Source of the DNA: Patiria miniata
Taxonomy: Eukaryota > Echinodermata > Asteroidea > Valvatida > Asterinidae
Length of the DNA stretch: 64,000 bases
Assembly: GCF_015706575.1 (NCBI RefSeq)
Contig: NW_024037064.1
Coordinates: forward strand, 6,075,427-6,139,426
Direction: 5' to 3'
The notes beneath the pieces were generated by a model that had not been told where the DNA came from, searched no databases, and saw nothing but the letters and a program-made list of their open reading frames with translations. Made by a program: the position numbers and the translations under genes. Shown here piece after piece: positions 55,340 to 64,000 of the stretch. Within the stretch, counting starts at the first letter, position 1, and the number at the start of each line of letters is the position of its first letter.

Positions 55340-55602
55340 GTAAGTGGGTGCAGACTATTCAAGCCTTATGGCCTTACTGAGTACCATATTTTCGAGATTT
55401 TTAAGGGGATCGAAGTGTCATCTGCAACATATCAGCCAGCATTTGAAGAAAAAAAAAGTGGTGTAAAAAAAAAACGCCGCAAGACTTTTGGGGCAAACTC
55501 CTTACCAAAAACCGGAGACTTTTTTTTAACCTTAGGGTTAATGGGGGATGACTGTAGTAAATTCTATCCTTTTATGTTACGTGCGATCAACTTTATTTTC
55601 AG

Positions 55603-55793
55603 ATAATGTCATGAGGGCCCAGGAAGCAGATGCCAGCGAGCGCAGAGAGAAGCGTAAAGCAGAGGCGACAGTTCTGAAAGATCAGGGGAACCAAGCATTT
55701 CATAAGGGCGATTACACACGAGCCGTTGAGCTCTACACACAGGGCCTGGAGCGTCTGAAAGACTTTGTGGTGCTGTACACCAACAGGGCACAG
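55603..55793 (+). CDS. TPR exon A, copy 4
   Basis: Acceptor TATTTTCAG, donor ACAG|GTAAAC; 191 bp as in copy 1. Residues: MRAQEADASERREKRKAEA, KDQGNQAFHKGDYTRAVEL, VLYTNRAQ. It starts the second gene, whose later exons reach the window edge. Confidence 0.8.
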
Positions 55794-56053
55794 GTAAACA
55801 AGTCAAGTCAAGTCTGTTACCAGCCAAGATGGCCCATCAGGCCGGCGTTTATCTCCGTATTCATGAAATGGCTGAGAATATTTCTATTCCCCCTGGATCA
55901 GTCCATTGTAGGTTGCTCCCCAACTAATACCCTTTACATGTGTACTCCTGGGTGGAGAGAGGCAAGTGGAGGTGAAGTGGCTTGCCCAAGGACACACCAT
56001 ATGTCCAGTAGCTGGATTTGGACCCTCTCATCATGAAACACATAACCCTAACC

Positions 56054-56406
56054 CAGAGTTGAAACGAGTCACTCATTTTTGTGACACAAGTCAAGTCGAG
56101 TCATTTTAATGAAGTGATTCGAGTTGAGTCATTAGGTCAAGAAGGTTGAGTCAAGTCACAGTGTGTAGTCGAGTCGGGTCGAGCCGAGTGAAGTATTTAG
56201 CGCGAGTCAATTCGATATTTTTCGCAAAATTTTGCTTACACTTTTGGGACTCGAGTCTTTCTAATGAAGGACTCGAGTTGAGTCAAGTCATTTGCTCGCA
56301 GTGACTCAAGTTGAGTCGAGTCATTTGCTTTAGATACTTGAGTTGAGTCAAGTCACCAAAAATTGAGACTCGAGTCGAGTCATTGACTCAAGTCATTACA
56401 ACTCTG
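56054..56406. mobile_element. GAGTC-rich hAT-type element, 353 bp, in an intron
   Basis: Termini CAGAGTTG / CAACTCTG with an 8-bp target duplication CCCTAACC (56046-56053 and 56407-56414). It is a shorter, diverged relative of 45431-46439 and lies in the A-B intron of TPR copy 4. Confidence 0.9.
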
Positions 56407-56448
56407 CCCTAACCTGTATGCCACACTCTCCCAAAGGTAGACAAACGA

Positions 56449-56563
56449 ACAATTGTTGACTGCTGTGATGTGGGATATGACACCAGAGGGGGGCATAGCA
56501 CCTGCAGTTAAAGCAGAGGGTGCTAAATATGACATAGCCCACATCATAGCTGTCAACAATTGT
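56449..56563. repeat. Hairpin element, copy 2
   Basis: Copy of the 50896-51010 hairpin, with a few mismatches, at the equivalent place in the A-B intron. Confidence 0.7.
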
Positions 56564-57123
56564 TTTGAAAGTCAAAAAGAGCAAGGTTTTAAATTCGCAC
56601 CCTTCACGCCCACATAGTATAGGCATTGTGGTGTATATGAGATAATTTGCAACGCGTTGTACTTATATGCAACGCAGGGTTCATGAAATAAACTGCCATT
56701 TTTGTAGACTGCACATGCAACCATTCTCAAGGGGAGGGGGGGGGGCGGGTCCAGAACCATTTTGGGGGGTAGGGGGAGGGACCAAGAGGGCTTAATTTTC
56801 TGAAAAGGGGAAAGGAATTAGGTGTTCAGTACTGTGCACTATTTGCACATTGCTGATGGCTTGTGAGAGAGATACGCAACGTTTTAATTTATTTCCTGAA
56901 AAGTTTTCACATAAAGGGAATAAAAAAGAAAGGAAAACATCATTTTGGGAGGGGGGCCAACTCATCTTACATGTATGTTTTTGTAGTACTGCACATAAGG
57001 CAGACGATTAATCCCAGGTGACACACCTGTTATCCTGTTGAACACGCAATGCTTCGTTGTTCACTATGTGGCAAATTTGAATCCCCTCTTTTCACTTATT
57101 TCCCCACCCCCCCCCCCCCCCAG

Positions 57124-57316
57124 GCTTACAACAAATTGGAAAAGTTTGCAGAGGCAATGGAGGACTGCCGGATTGCCTTGCAGTTGGAACCAAACAACGT
57201 CAAGGCATTGCTGCGCCTTGGCAAGGCCCAGCAGGGACTGAAGGATTACGAGGCGGCTGTTACGACTTTCCAAGAAATCCTCAAGATTGATGTGAAATAT
57301 GAGAAAATGGTCGCAG
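57124..57316 (+). CDS. TPR exon B, copy 4
   Basis: Acceptor with a poly-C tract ending CCAG at 57123, donor GCAG|GTGGGT; 193 bp. Residues follow copy 1 with changes such as AEAMEDCRIAL and LLRLGKAQQ. Phase 1 out, joining exon C at 57968. Confidence 0.82.
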
Positions 57317-57967
57317 GTGGGTCGGCAGTCTTCAGGCCAAATGCACAAACATGAGATGCAATCATGCTAAATGAGTCATTTGTTGGCCCTTATCGAATTT
57401 TGTGGGTTTTTTTTCACATTTTTGAATAGAGCTGTATTTCAGTTTATATTTGCTGAAAACCTTATGTGAATACGAACTTTTGTTCAGAAGTTATGGGACT
57501 TAGAACACAGGCAGAGCAGAAAGAAGAAAACAGAGAAATCAAACCGAGAAATCAACGATTCAAAATAGAAGTGTTTATTACACCACAATAAACATGCTTT
57601 TTTTCAGCTTATTGAACTTTTTTAGCAAAAATGTCACATTTTAAATACTTTATCGTGAGATTTTCTTGGGGGAAAAAGTTGACATGTACATGTAAGAAGA
57701 CATTCCGATTTTACAATTTAGTCAATTTAGAAATTTTCACCCCTACTGGCCTATTTTGGGCTGTATCTTAAAATCATAATTGCCGACAAACGACTCATTT
57801 AGCTTGATTGCATCACACATTTGAATGTAAACGCGAATCTGAAGCTAATTTGAAGTCATTCAGGACATGTATTCAAATGAGGCAAAATGTTTGCAGATCC
57901 AAATTGCATTTATTTACTGATTATTTTGTGGATTTTTCATTTCCCAACAATCTCACCCCTGCACAAG

Positions 57968-58087
57968 ACTATATTGTAGACGTGAATCTAGCCGAGTCCA
58001 CAGCCAAGTTGGATATGGAGGCTGAGAGGCTGTTCAATGAGGGCGACGTCAAGGCAACAGGCGTTCATGAGATCGGACTCAACGACG
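57968..58087 (+). CDS. TPR-module exon C, copy 4
   Basis: Acceptor CCCTGCACAAG, donor GACG|GTAAGC; 120 bp, phase 1 at both ends. It encodes DYIVDVNLAESTAKLDMEAE and the acidic tail. Where copy 1 continues to a Death exon, no Death exon was found here; the next in-phase exon is at 62612. Confidence 0.8.
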
Positions 58088-59050
58088 GTAAGCAAAAACT
58101 CTGCCATAATTTAAGAAAAATACAAATGTAGGTATGTAAATTGAATATTTCTTATCCCAAAAATGTCCGTTTTATAGCATTTCAAATAATCTTGAATTTA
58201 GGTTTAACTATAGACCCTTTGTTGGTTGCGCCATGACAGTGGGCAGCAGCTGATTTCATGAAAAAGTGCGCAGCTTGTGCCATGAGTAAGACTTACGCAA
58301 CAAAGTTGTTGCCCAGCTGCACAATAAACTTACGATCGATTTCACAAAACTTGGCGCAGCTGCACAGCGCTTTAAATAATTTAAGCATCTTGGACGAGGA
58401 TAAAAGCAGCTTTTACAACGGCTGTTTGTGTGTGAATTTTTTTGTCTGCGAAACAGTCGTTGGATCACCTCAGCCTGCCATTTTGAAAATTATTTTGTCC
58501 GTCTTGTATCAACCTTGATAAGTTGTGCAATATAACGAGCTCTGTGACAGTCCTGATTTGCTGGTAAAATATGTCATTTCAGTCGCTATACCACAACTTA
58601 GGCCGCCTAAAATGATGGTGCAAGTTGCATCATAGTTTATTGTGCAACTTGCGGACTTACGCACTATGTGACTTTCTTGAAATGTGTCATAAGTGAAATG
58701 TCGCGCAATTTACGCGATCAATTTTGGTTCAAGCAGAGTTGCGCCAAATGTTACGTGAGATTTTGTGAAATCGGCTGCTGGTCTGTCTTTTCTGCAAACT
58801 CCATCGAGTACTCCTCGGTTTGAAAATGTGTACATGTACAAAACCAATGAGAGCTGTTGCGAAAAAGTTAAGGTACAAACTAAGGAAAAGGGAAGAAGAA
58901 CAAAAGAAAATCCTCAATTTACACCATTAACAAACGTGCTAGTGCGTGTGTGTGTGCATGGTTTGGTTAGGTTAACTCTTGTTAAGCGCGATTACTTGAG
59001 AAATACTTTACTTAGGAACTTGACATTTGGTCTGTGGATTTTTCTGGATA
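58088..59050 (+). other. Intron with retained duplicate sequence
   Basis: 58088-58530 matches 14096-14520. The next ~500 bases have no match or recognised feature. Confidence 0.6.
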
Positions 59051-59400
59051 GTCTTAACAGGCCTATCAATTTTGGGGCCGACAGGTCAAAGGTCAAGGTC
59101 ACTATTGCTAAAACAAAAGAAATCTTGTCAACAAGTTAACTTGAGAAATACTTTACTTAAGGAACTTGAAAGGTTTGGAGGTTGTTCTTGATAGTCTAAA
59201 GAAGCCTATAGCTTTTGGGGCTGACAGGTCAAAGGTCAAGGTCACTATTAATCAATAGAAATCTTGTCAACGTGATAACTTGAGAATAATTACAGAGCTT
59301 TAACTTTGGTTTGTGGGTTGTCCGTCGTTCTTGATAGTCTTAAGAGGCCTGTTGCCTTTGGGGCTGACAGCTAGGTCAAGGCCACTAATATTGCTAAAAC
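59051..59400 (+). repeat. Tandem repeats with perfect DR1 motifs, right-arm copy
   Basis: AGGTCAAAGGTCA at 59083-59095 and 59226-59238; a third unit near 59370 has lost the motif (AGCTAGGTCAAGGCCAC). Homologous to 14991-15234. Confidence 0.7.
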
Positions 59401-59424
59401 AATAGAAATACATGTAATATCAGC

Positions 59425-59995
59425 ATGAATGCTTGGGAAATACTTTACTGAGGAACTTCAAATTTGGTTTGTGGGTTGCTCTTACCGTAACCACAGTGAC
59501 AGACAGTCAGGCAGCTCTGACCCCACAACTACCAGATGATCAACAAAAAACTCAGTCAAGTAATGAACAGCCTTCCCAGCAGGAACCAACGCAACAAACA
59601 CCACCGCAACTACTGCCAAGACCGGGTGAGACACAAACTAACCCTGGTCCAAGCACAGCTCCGACCCAACAACTACCGGCTGATGGAGTGAGGGATGATC
59701 AACAAACGACTCAGTCCGGCAGCAGACAGCCTTCCCAGCAGGAACCAACGCAACAACCACCACCGCAACTACAGCCAAGACCGGGTGAGACACATACATT
59801 TGTCTGTAAACCCTGCATGTTATGACTCCCCTGACCCTGATATTGGTTCCCAACAGCATCCTTCCCCTCCATCCTTTGCATTGACGCTACCGGTATTAGG
59901 CACAATATATAGCGTAGCAGCGTCCCTAAGACATGTAAGGGAGACCACACTGCCGACCAGCCCCCTGTCAGCCCAGAGAGGGGGCTCTCGGGATT
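59425..59995 (+). repeat. Pro/Gln element, copy after TPR copy 4
   Basis: Two 159-bp-type units, the first with the GETQTNPGPS motif; the frame stops at TGA/TAA after 'CKPCML'. The tail block is frameshifted and truncated. Confidence 0.75.
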
Positions 59996-62611
59996 GAATG
60001 GGACATTTCACTTTTCATTGAGGTCTGTGAAGTTACAATGTGCATGGAGGCCTAATTACTCCTCTGTTTTACTGGTAGTTTGATTAAAATACTCAAATTT
60101 TAAACTTGAACTCAATGTACATGTACATGTTCAAGCGGTTTGTTCTTATTGATAAACTAACAATTTAAACTTGAAACAAAACATTAGAAAGCATCCTTAA
60201 ACAGTTTACAAACTAAGTCTATACAGTTATTTCTTTTCAAAAATAAATTGCATGAAAATAATTATGCAGACAAAAATCCATGGTTATCAAGTGAAGAACA
60301 GAAGAAACTTAAAAGGCTTGTAAAAGCAACAGTGTATTTTAAACAACAGAGCATCTAGAATCCAAAAATTTCCCGGTGCCCTTAAGCCGGCCCCGGACCC
60401 CACACCGTAAGACATTTGCCCTCCGCACTCGCATTAGTCCTCGGGCAGAAGCCCCTATTCGCATCCTTTCAACAGTTTACAAACTATAAGCCTATCCAAT
60501 TCCTTTTCATAAATAAAATGCACGAAAATAAATATGCAGACGAAAATACATGGTTATCAAGTGAAGAACAGAAGAAACTTGAAAGGCTATAAATACAAGA
60601 GTATGTGTTACATGTTACATGTGTTACCCCAAAGCGAAATGAAAATGAAAAAAATCTGAAGTATCTTCAAACATTTTACACTTAACCCAGGGCTATAGGG
60701 GAAAAGGGGGCCAGGAATTGCCTCAGATTTGCACCACAGAGAATCTTGAATCCAAAATTTCCCGGGGCCCTTTATTAGCGGGCCCCTGACCCCACACCGT
60801 AAGGCATTTGTGCTCCGCGCTCTCATTAGTCCTCGGAGCAAATGCCCCAACGCATTGTTGCAACAGTTTACAAACTAAGTCAATTGGATTCTTTTTCCAA
60901 AATACAATTCAAGAAATATGAATACGAAAATACATGGTTTACAATTTTGAAGTACACAGTAACTTCTTAAAATCTTAAAAGCTTTTGCTCAAAGAATTCA
61001 GGGGTAAAGGGGCCAGGAATCGCCTCAGATTGCACCACAGAGCATCTAGAATCCCAAATTTTCAGGGGCTTCACGCTCGTATTAGTTCTCGGAGCAAATT
61101 CTCCAAAGTTGTGCCCCCCGTCTAAAAAAATCCTGGATCCGCACCTGACGTCTGTAAAGGGCAAAAACACAATGTTGATTTACATCACCCCAATGCAAAT
61201 TCCATCTTCTGAATAATATTTTAAAAACTCCTAAATATGGTGTTTTTCACATACATGTACCTGAGAGCCAACAGTAGGATATTATCAAAGCACACTATTA
61301 TGATGTTGACAAGAAAGAGCAAATTTCATGATTTTTTCGAGCACAATTTTTGGCAAATAAACTGTTGGTGCACAAATTAGTGAGAAGGTTCAGTAGTCAA
61401 GTTCTCATGGCGTGGATGCATGAGGGCACCAACTCCTGGACATACTGGGTTCATAATATAATGTATTTGGCCTGCAAAACATTATGAATTGAAAGACAAA
61501 TCCAATAATAACATCACCCGAATGCAACATCGTTTTAAGGAAAAAAATCTTCTTTGTATCTGTAAACAGGCCAAATACCGGTATAAACAAACTGAATTGA
61601 ACTTGTGGTTCTTAAAAAAAAAACACTTTAAAATAGGCCTACCTGGTTTGCGCAAATTTTTTTAAAGTATTTTTATTTTTAATGTAAGTATTTTAATATT
61701 TGGTTTTTAGTAATATTATGTTTTGGTATAAGTGTTTTTTAAAAATCATATATTATGTTCACATGTACAAATTTCTGATTTTTAACTGTGAGACATGTTT
61801 TTAATCAACCATTAATAAATGCCTTGGAGAGTTGATAGCTTCTGATTGGTCGAGATTCGATCATGTGGGGGTGTATTAACGTGATATAAAGACAGGCTTC
61901 AAAAACAAGTGAATCAATGGCCCCTGAACCAGCGTTGATCCAGCATCATGTAAGCCAATGATTGACCAAATATACAACAGTTCTTCGGTAACTTTTTATA
62001 ATACATCAGTACACGTGCTCTCAACCGCCATCGAGTGAAGACTTCCGCGCGTGTATGCATTCTATACATGTAGTTGTTATGCGGGGCGTGCGGGCGCATT
62101 ATAAGTCTTAACACGACATTTTCGTACTAAGGATGTTTACAACGAAAGCATGGATCTGTGTTTTATTTTCTGTAAACACGCCTCACATGGACATATTAAC
62201 TGTTTCTAAACCGAGCATCTTTGTAATTTTGGAAACAAGGAGTATGTAAACGAAATTTCAGCTTCCTCCATTAGGTAAAACTAAAAATATGAAACAAACA
62301 TTGTTGTAATTTTGTTCGCTATGGCAGCAGAAGTTCATACCCTGGACATCAGTTGTAATGCAGTGAACTATGTGGTCAAACCTGGGCTGGCAAGGGTGAT
62401 ATTAATAATGCATATTGAAGAGACAGGGTATCATGCATAATACTAAAATATGGCCCCTGAACATGAACACAAAAAGTTTGGAAATATCGCCAAAAGAAAA
62501 GTCACACACGGTTAAGCTACAAAAGTGAAGACCGGGTGCTCACACTGTTATTCTCTAACTATTGCATTGAATTGAATTGAAGGATATTTTAATTCTTGCT
62601 TTTGATTGTAG
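59996..62611. other. Intron or intergenic with hAT-type fragments
   Basis: Fragments of the 29288-29597 family (CACAGAGCATCTAGAATCC) lie near 60345, 60735 and 61035; CTGGATCCGCACCTG at 61133-61147 is a solo terminus matching the one at 1516. 61148-62611 shows no recognisable feature. Confidence 0.6.
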
Positions 62612-62734
62612 ATTACCCACAACGAAGTGGAGCCAGCATAGGAAGCATCGGCACAATCAGCGGTAGCCACGACCCTATCATTGTTGGTTCAAGAGCAGTT
62701 CATATCACTTACAATTTGCCATCGAAGGGACCAG
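62612..62734 (+). CDS. Gly/Ser/Ile-rich exon of the second TPR gene
   Basis: Acceptor TTTGATTGTAG ends 62611; donor CCAG|GTAAAT after 62734; 123 bp, phase 1 at both ends, so it fits directly after exon C4 (G+AT gives Asp). It encodes DYPQRSGASIGSIGTISGSH then DPIIVGSRAVHITYNLPSKG and P. The hydrophobic-Gly pattern I-x-V-G-S-x-x-V-x-I-x-Y-N resembles the core of RHIM-like and other amyloid-signalling motifs found beside Death and NACHT domains in metazoan innate immunity. The RHIM Gln (V-Q-V-G) is Ile here, so the likeness is only partial. It could also be a simple linker. Confidence 0.6.
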
Positions 62735-63759
62735 GTAAATATAATCTAGTTCGATACGATAAAGTAGTTTAGGGGGGGGGGGGCGGCAAGGGGAGGGTGA
62801 TGTACTGTTTGAGCATTTTAATATTGAACATACTGTAGTTCTATGACGTAATTAGCTGTTCTTGTAGTTCTCCAGACATGGGACTTTAAAATATTCACCT
62901 TTAGGATTTATACGTATCAGGAGACGACGTCATCATGAAGTCACCCAGTTTTTGTCTTTTACATGACTCCCTGTATATATGTTCATATACATGTATACCA
63001 AGTTCCAACCTAATCAGACTTACAGTTGTCTAGATAAAATATTAGTAAAATATACACCTTTAAGGTGCCATAAGACCATTGATGACGTCATCATGACATC
63101 ACTTGTCTAGCGGGCCTACCTGACCTTGGAGTCTTTGTGCATAGTTTGAAGTCACTCTGATAGCATTTTATACATAGTACTGCAATAGTGTTGTCAAGAA
63201 AATGCCTTGTAATTCAGTGCGTGTGGGTCAAAATAATTATGTGAATAAGATCAACGGTTACTCGACTGGGAAATCCCCAGACCCCCACATAAACTTGAAT
63301 AATTTTCTGTTCAGTGTTCACAATTCCTTTATTATAAACCAAAGTTTGAAAGGAGATTGATAAAAAAATAATGGCTTTAAAATAATTTCCATTACTGTAT
63401 TCAAAAACAAATTATGTGTGCTAACTCATTAACGTTCCCCCTAATGCGCGGAATGCTCCCACGTCCCGTTCAGGACACGGCACATTCCAATGGACCGTCT
63501 GGCGTTCCAACAGGAACGTTCCACTGGACCGCGAACGTTCCCAACTTATGAGACTTCCTTACAACTGTTCCTCCTCAACTACTTTTTCTGCAACCAGGTT
63601 TTTAGGCAGTGATCATAAGTGCATAAGTCAGTTGAAACTGAATGATTCTCAGTGAATCCCAAACTTCCCTTTGGACAAAAAAACGGGGTTTTTTTTGTAA
63701 AGTGGACAGTATAGCTGAATTGGAGACTAATATGTTTTAATGTTATTTCATAATTTCAG
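62735..63759 (+). other. Intron with start of a direct repeat
   Basis: 63344-63543 (TTTGAAAGGAGATTG through the GGAACGTTCC-rich block) recurs at 63826-64000, a ~482-bp step; the second copy runs off the window. Nothing else recognised. Confidence 0.65.
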
Positions 63760-63804
63760 AAGAGACATCTTCACGACCACCTGAAGACAGTGCTTCCCAT
63801 CCCG
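63760..63804 (+). CDS. Short linker exon of the second TPR gene
   Basis: Acceptor ATAATTTCAG, donor CCCG|GTGAGT; 45 bp, phase 1 at both ends. It encodes EETSSRPPEDSASHPG including split codons. Short Ser/Pro/acidic exons like this often link Death-type and NACHT exons; the following exon would be outside the window. Confidence 0.5.
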
Positions 63805-63825
63805 GTGAGTCAGCATATTTTTAAT

Positions 63826-64000
63826 TCCAAAGTTTGAAAAGAGATTGGAAAAAAAATAATGGCTTTTACAATAATTTCCATTACTATATTCAAAAACAAA
63901 TTATGTGTGCTAACTCATTAACGTTCCCCCTAATGCGCGGAATGCTCCCACGTCCCGTTCAGGACACGGCACATTCCAATGGACCGTCTGGCGTTCCAAC
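63826..64000 (+). repeat. Second copy of the 63344 repeat, cut by the window edge
   Basis: Contains CATTAACGTTCCCCC and CAATGGACCGTCTGG blocks identical to the first copy. Confidence 0.85.

Noticed and set aside
56040..56054. Telomere-like CCCTAACCC
   Set aside because: Only two short units, explained as the 8-bp target duplication of the GAGTC hAT element.

Overview
This window is eukaryotic nuclear DNA, most likely from a marine invertebrate deuterostome (echinoderm, hemichordate or cephalochordate; species not resolvable by eye). Reasons: coding sequence lies in short exons with good GT/AG borders, there is no operon structure, non-autonomous DNA transposons and minisatellites are dense, and one gene encodes a Death-NACHT-LRR (NLR-type) protein of the kind expanded in sea urchins and amphioxus. 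Little of the sequence is coding; most of the longer frames in the window are repeat-derived.

The centrepiece is a five-exon gene on the + strand (12.48-21.46 kb). A three-exon TPR module resembling the TPR region of the ciliary dynein-assembly factor TTC12 is spliced, with matching phases, to a Death-domain exon and then to one large NACHT-plus-LRR exon. Counted from a conserved Met in the first TPR exon, the exons sum to exactly 1006 codons including the stop.

The TPR module recurs at 50.4-58.1 kb as three further copies of the A+B exon pair, the last followed by exon C. That last copy leads, in matching phase, to a Gly/Ser/Ile-rich exon (62.6 kb) and a short linker exon (63.8 kb), and the gene runs off the right edge.

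The window looks like two arms of an old duplication. Each arm begins with a PIH1D2-like first exon (0.7 and 30.1 kb), then a Pro/Gln-rich repeat element (9.9 and 47.8 kb), then TPR exons (12.5 and 50.4 kb), then another copy of the Pro/Gln element (15.3 and 59.4 kb). PIH1D2 and TTC12 are both tied to axonemal dynein or R2TP assembly and are linked on human 11q23, so the NLR gene probably arose from a TTC12 duplicate at its original neighbourhood.

Between genes: 1.85-8.1 kb holds tandem 2.9-kb units, each complete one with a CRE-TATA promoter-like module. 29.3-32.0 kb holds hAT-type insertions with clean 8-bp target duplications and a PIH1D2-like C-terminal exon. 33.9-37.2 kb holds a duplicated Ty3/gypsy integrase fragment expanded into a 67-bp minisatellite. 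38.8-44.9 kb holds 74-bp and 41-bp minisatellites and a dispersed repeat. 45.4-47.8 kb holds a GAGTC-rich hAT element inside an apparently perfect 1157-bp tandem duplication. 21.7-28.4 kb and 59.9-62.6 kb are largely non-coding.
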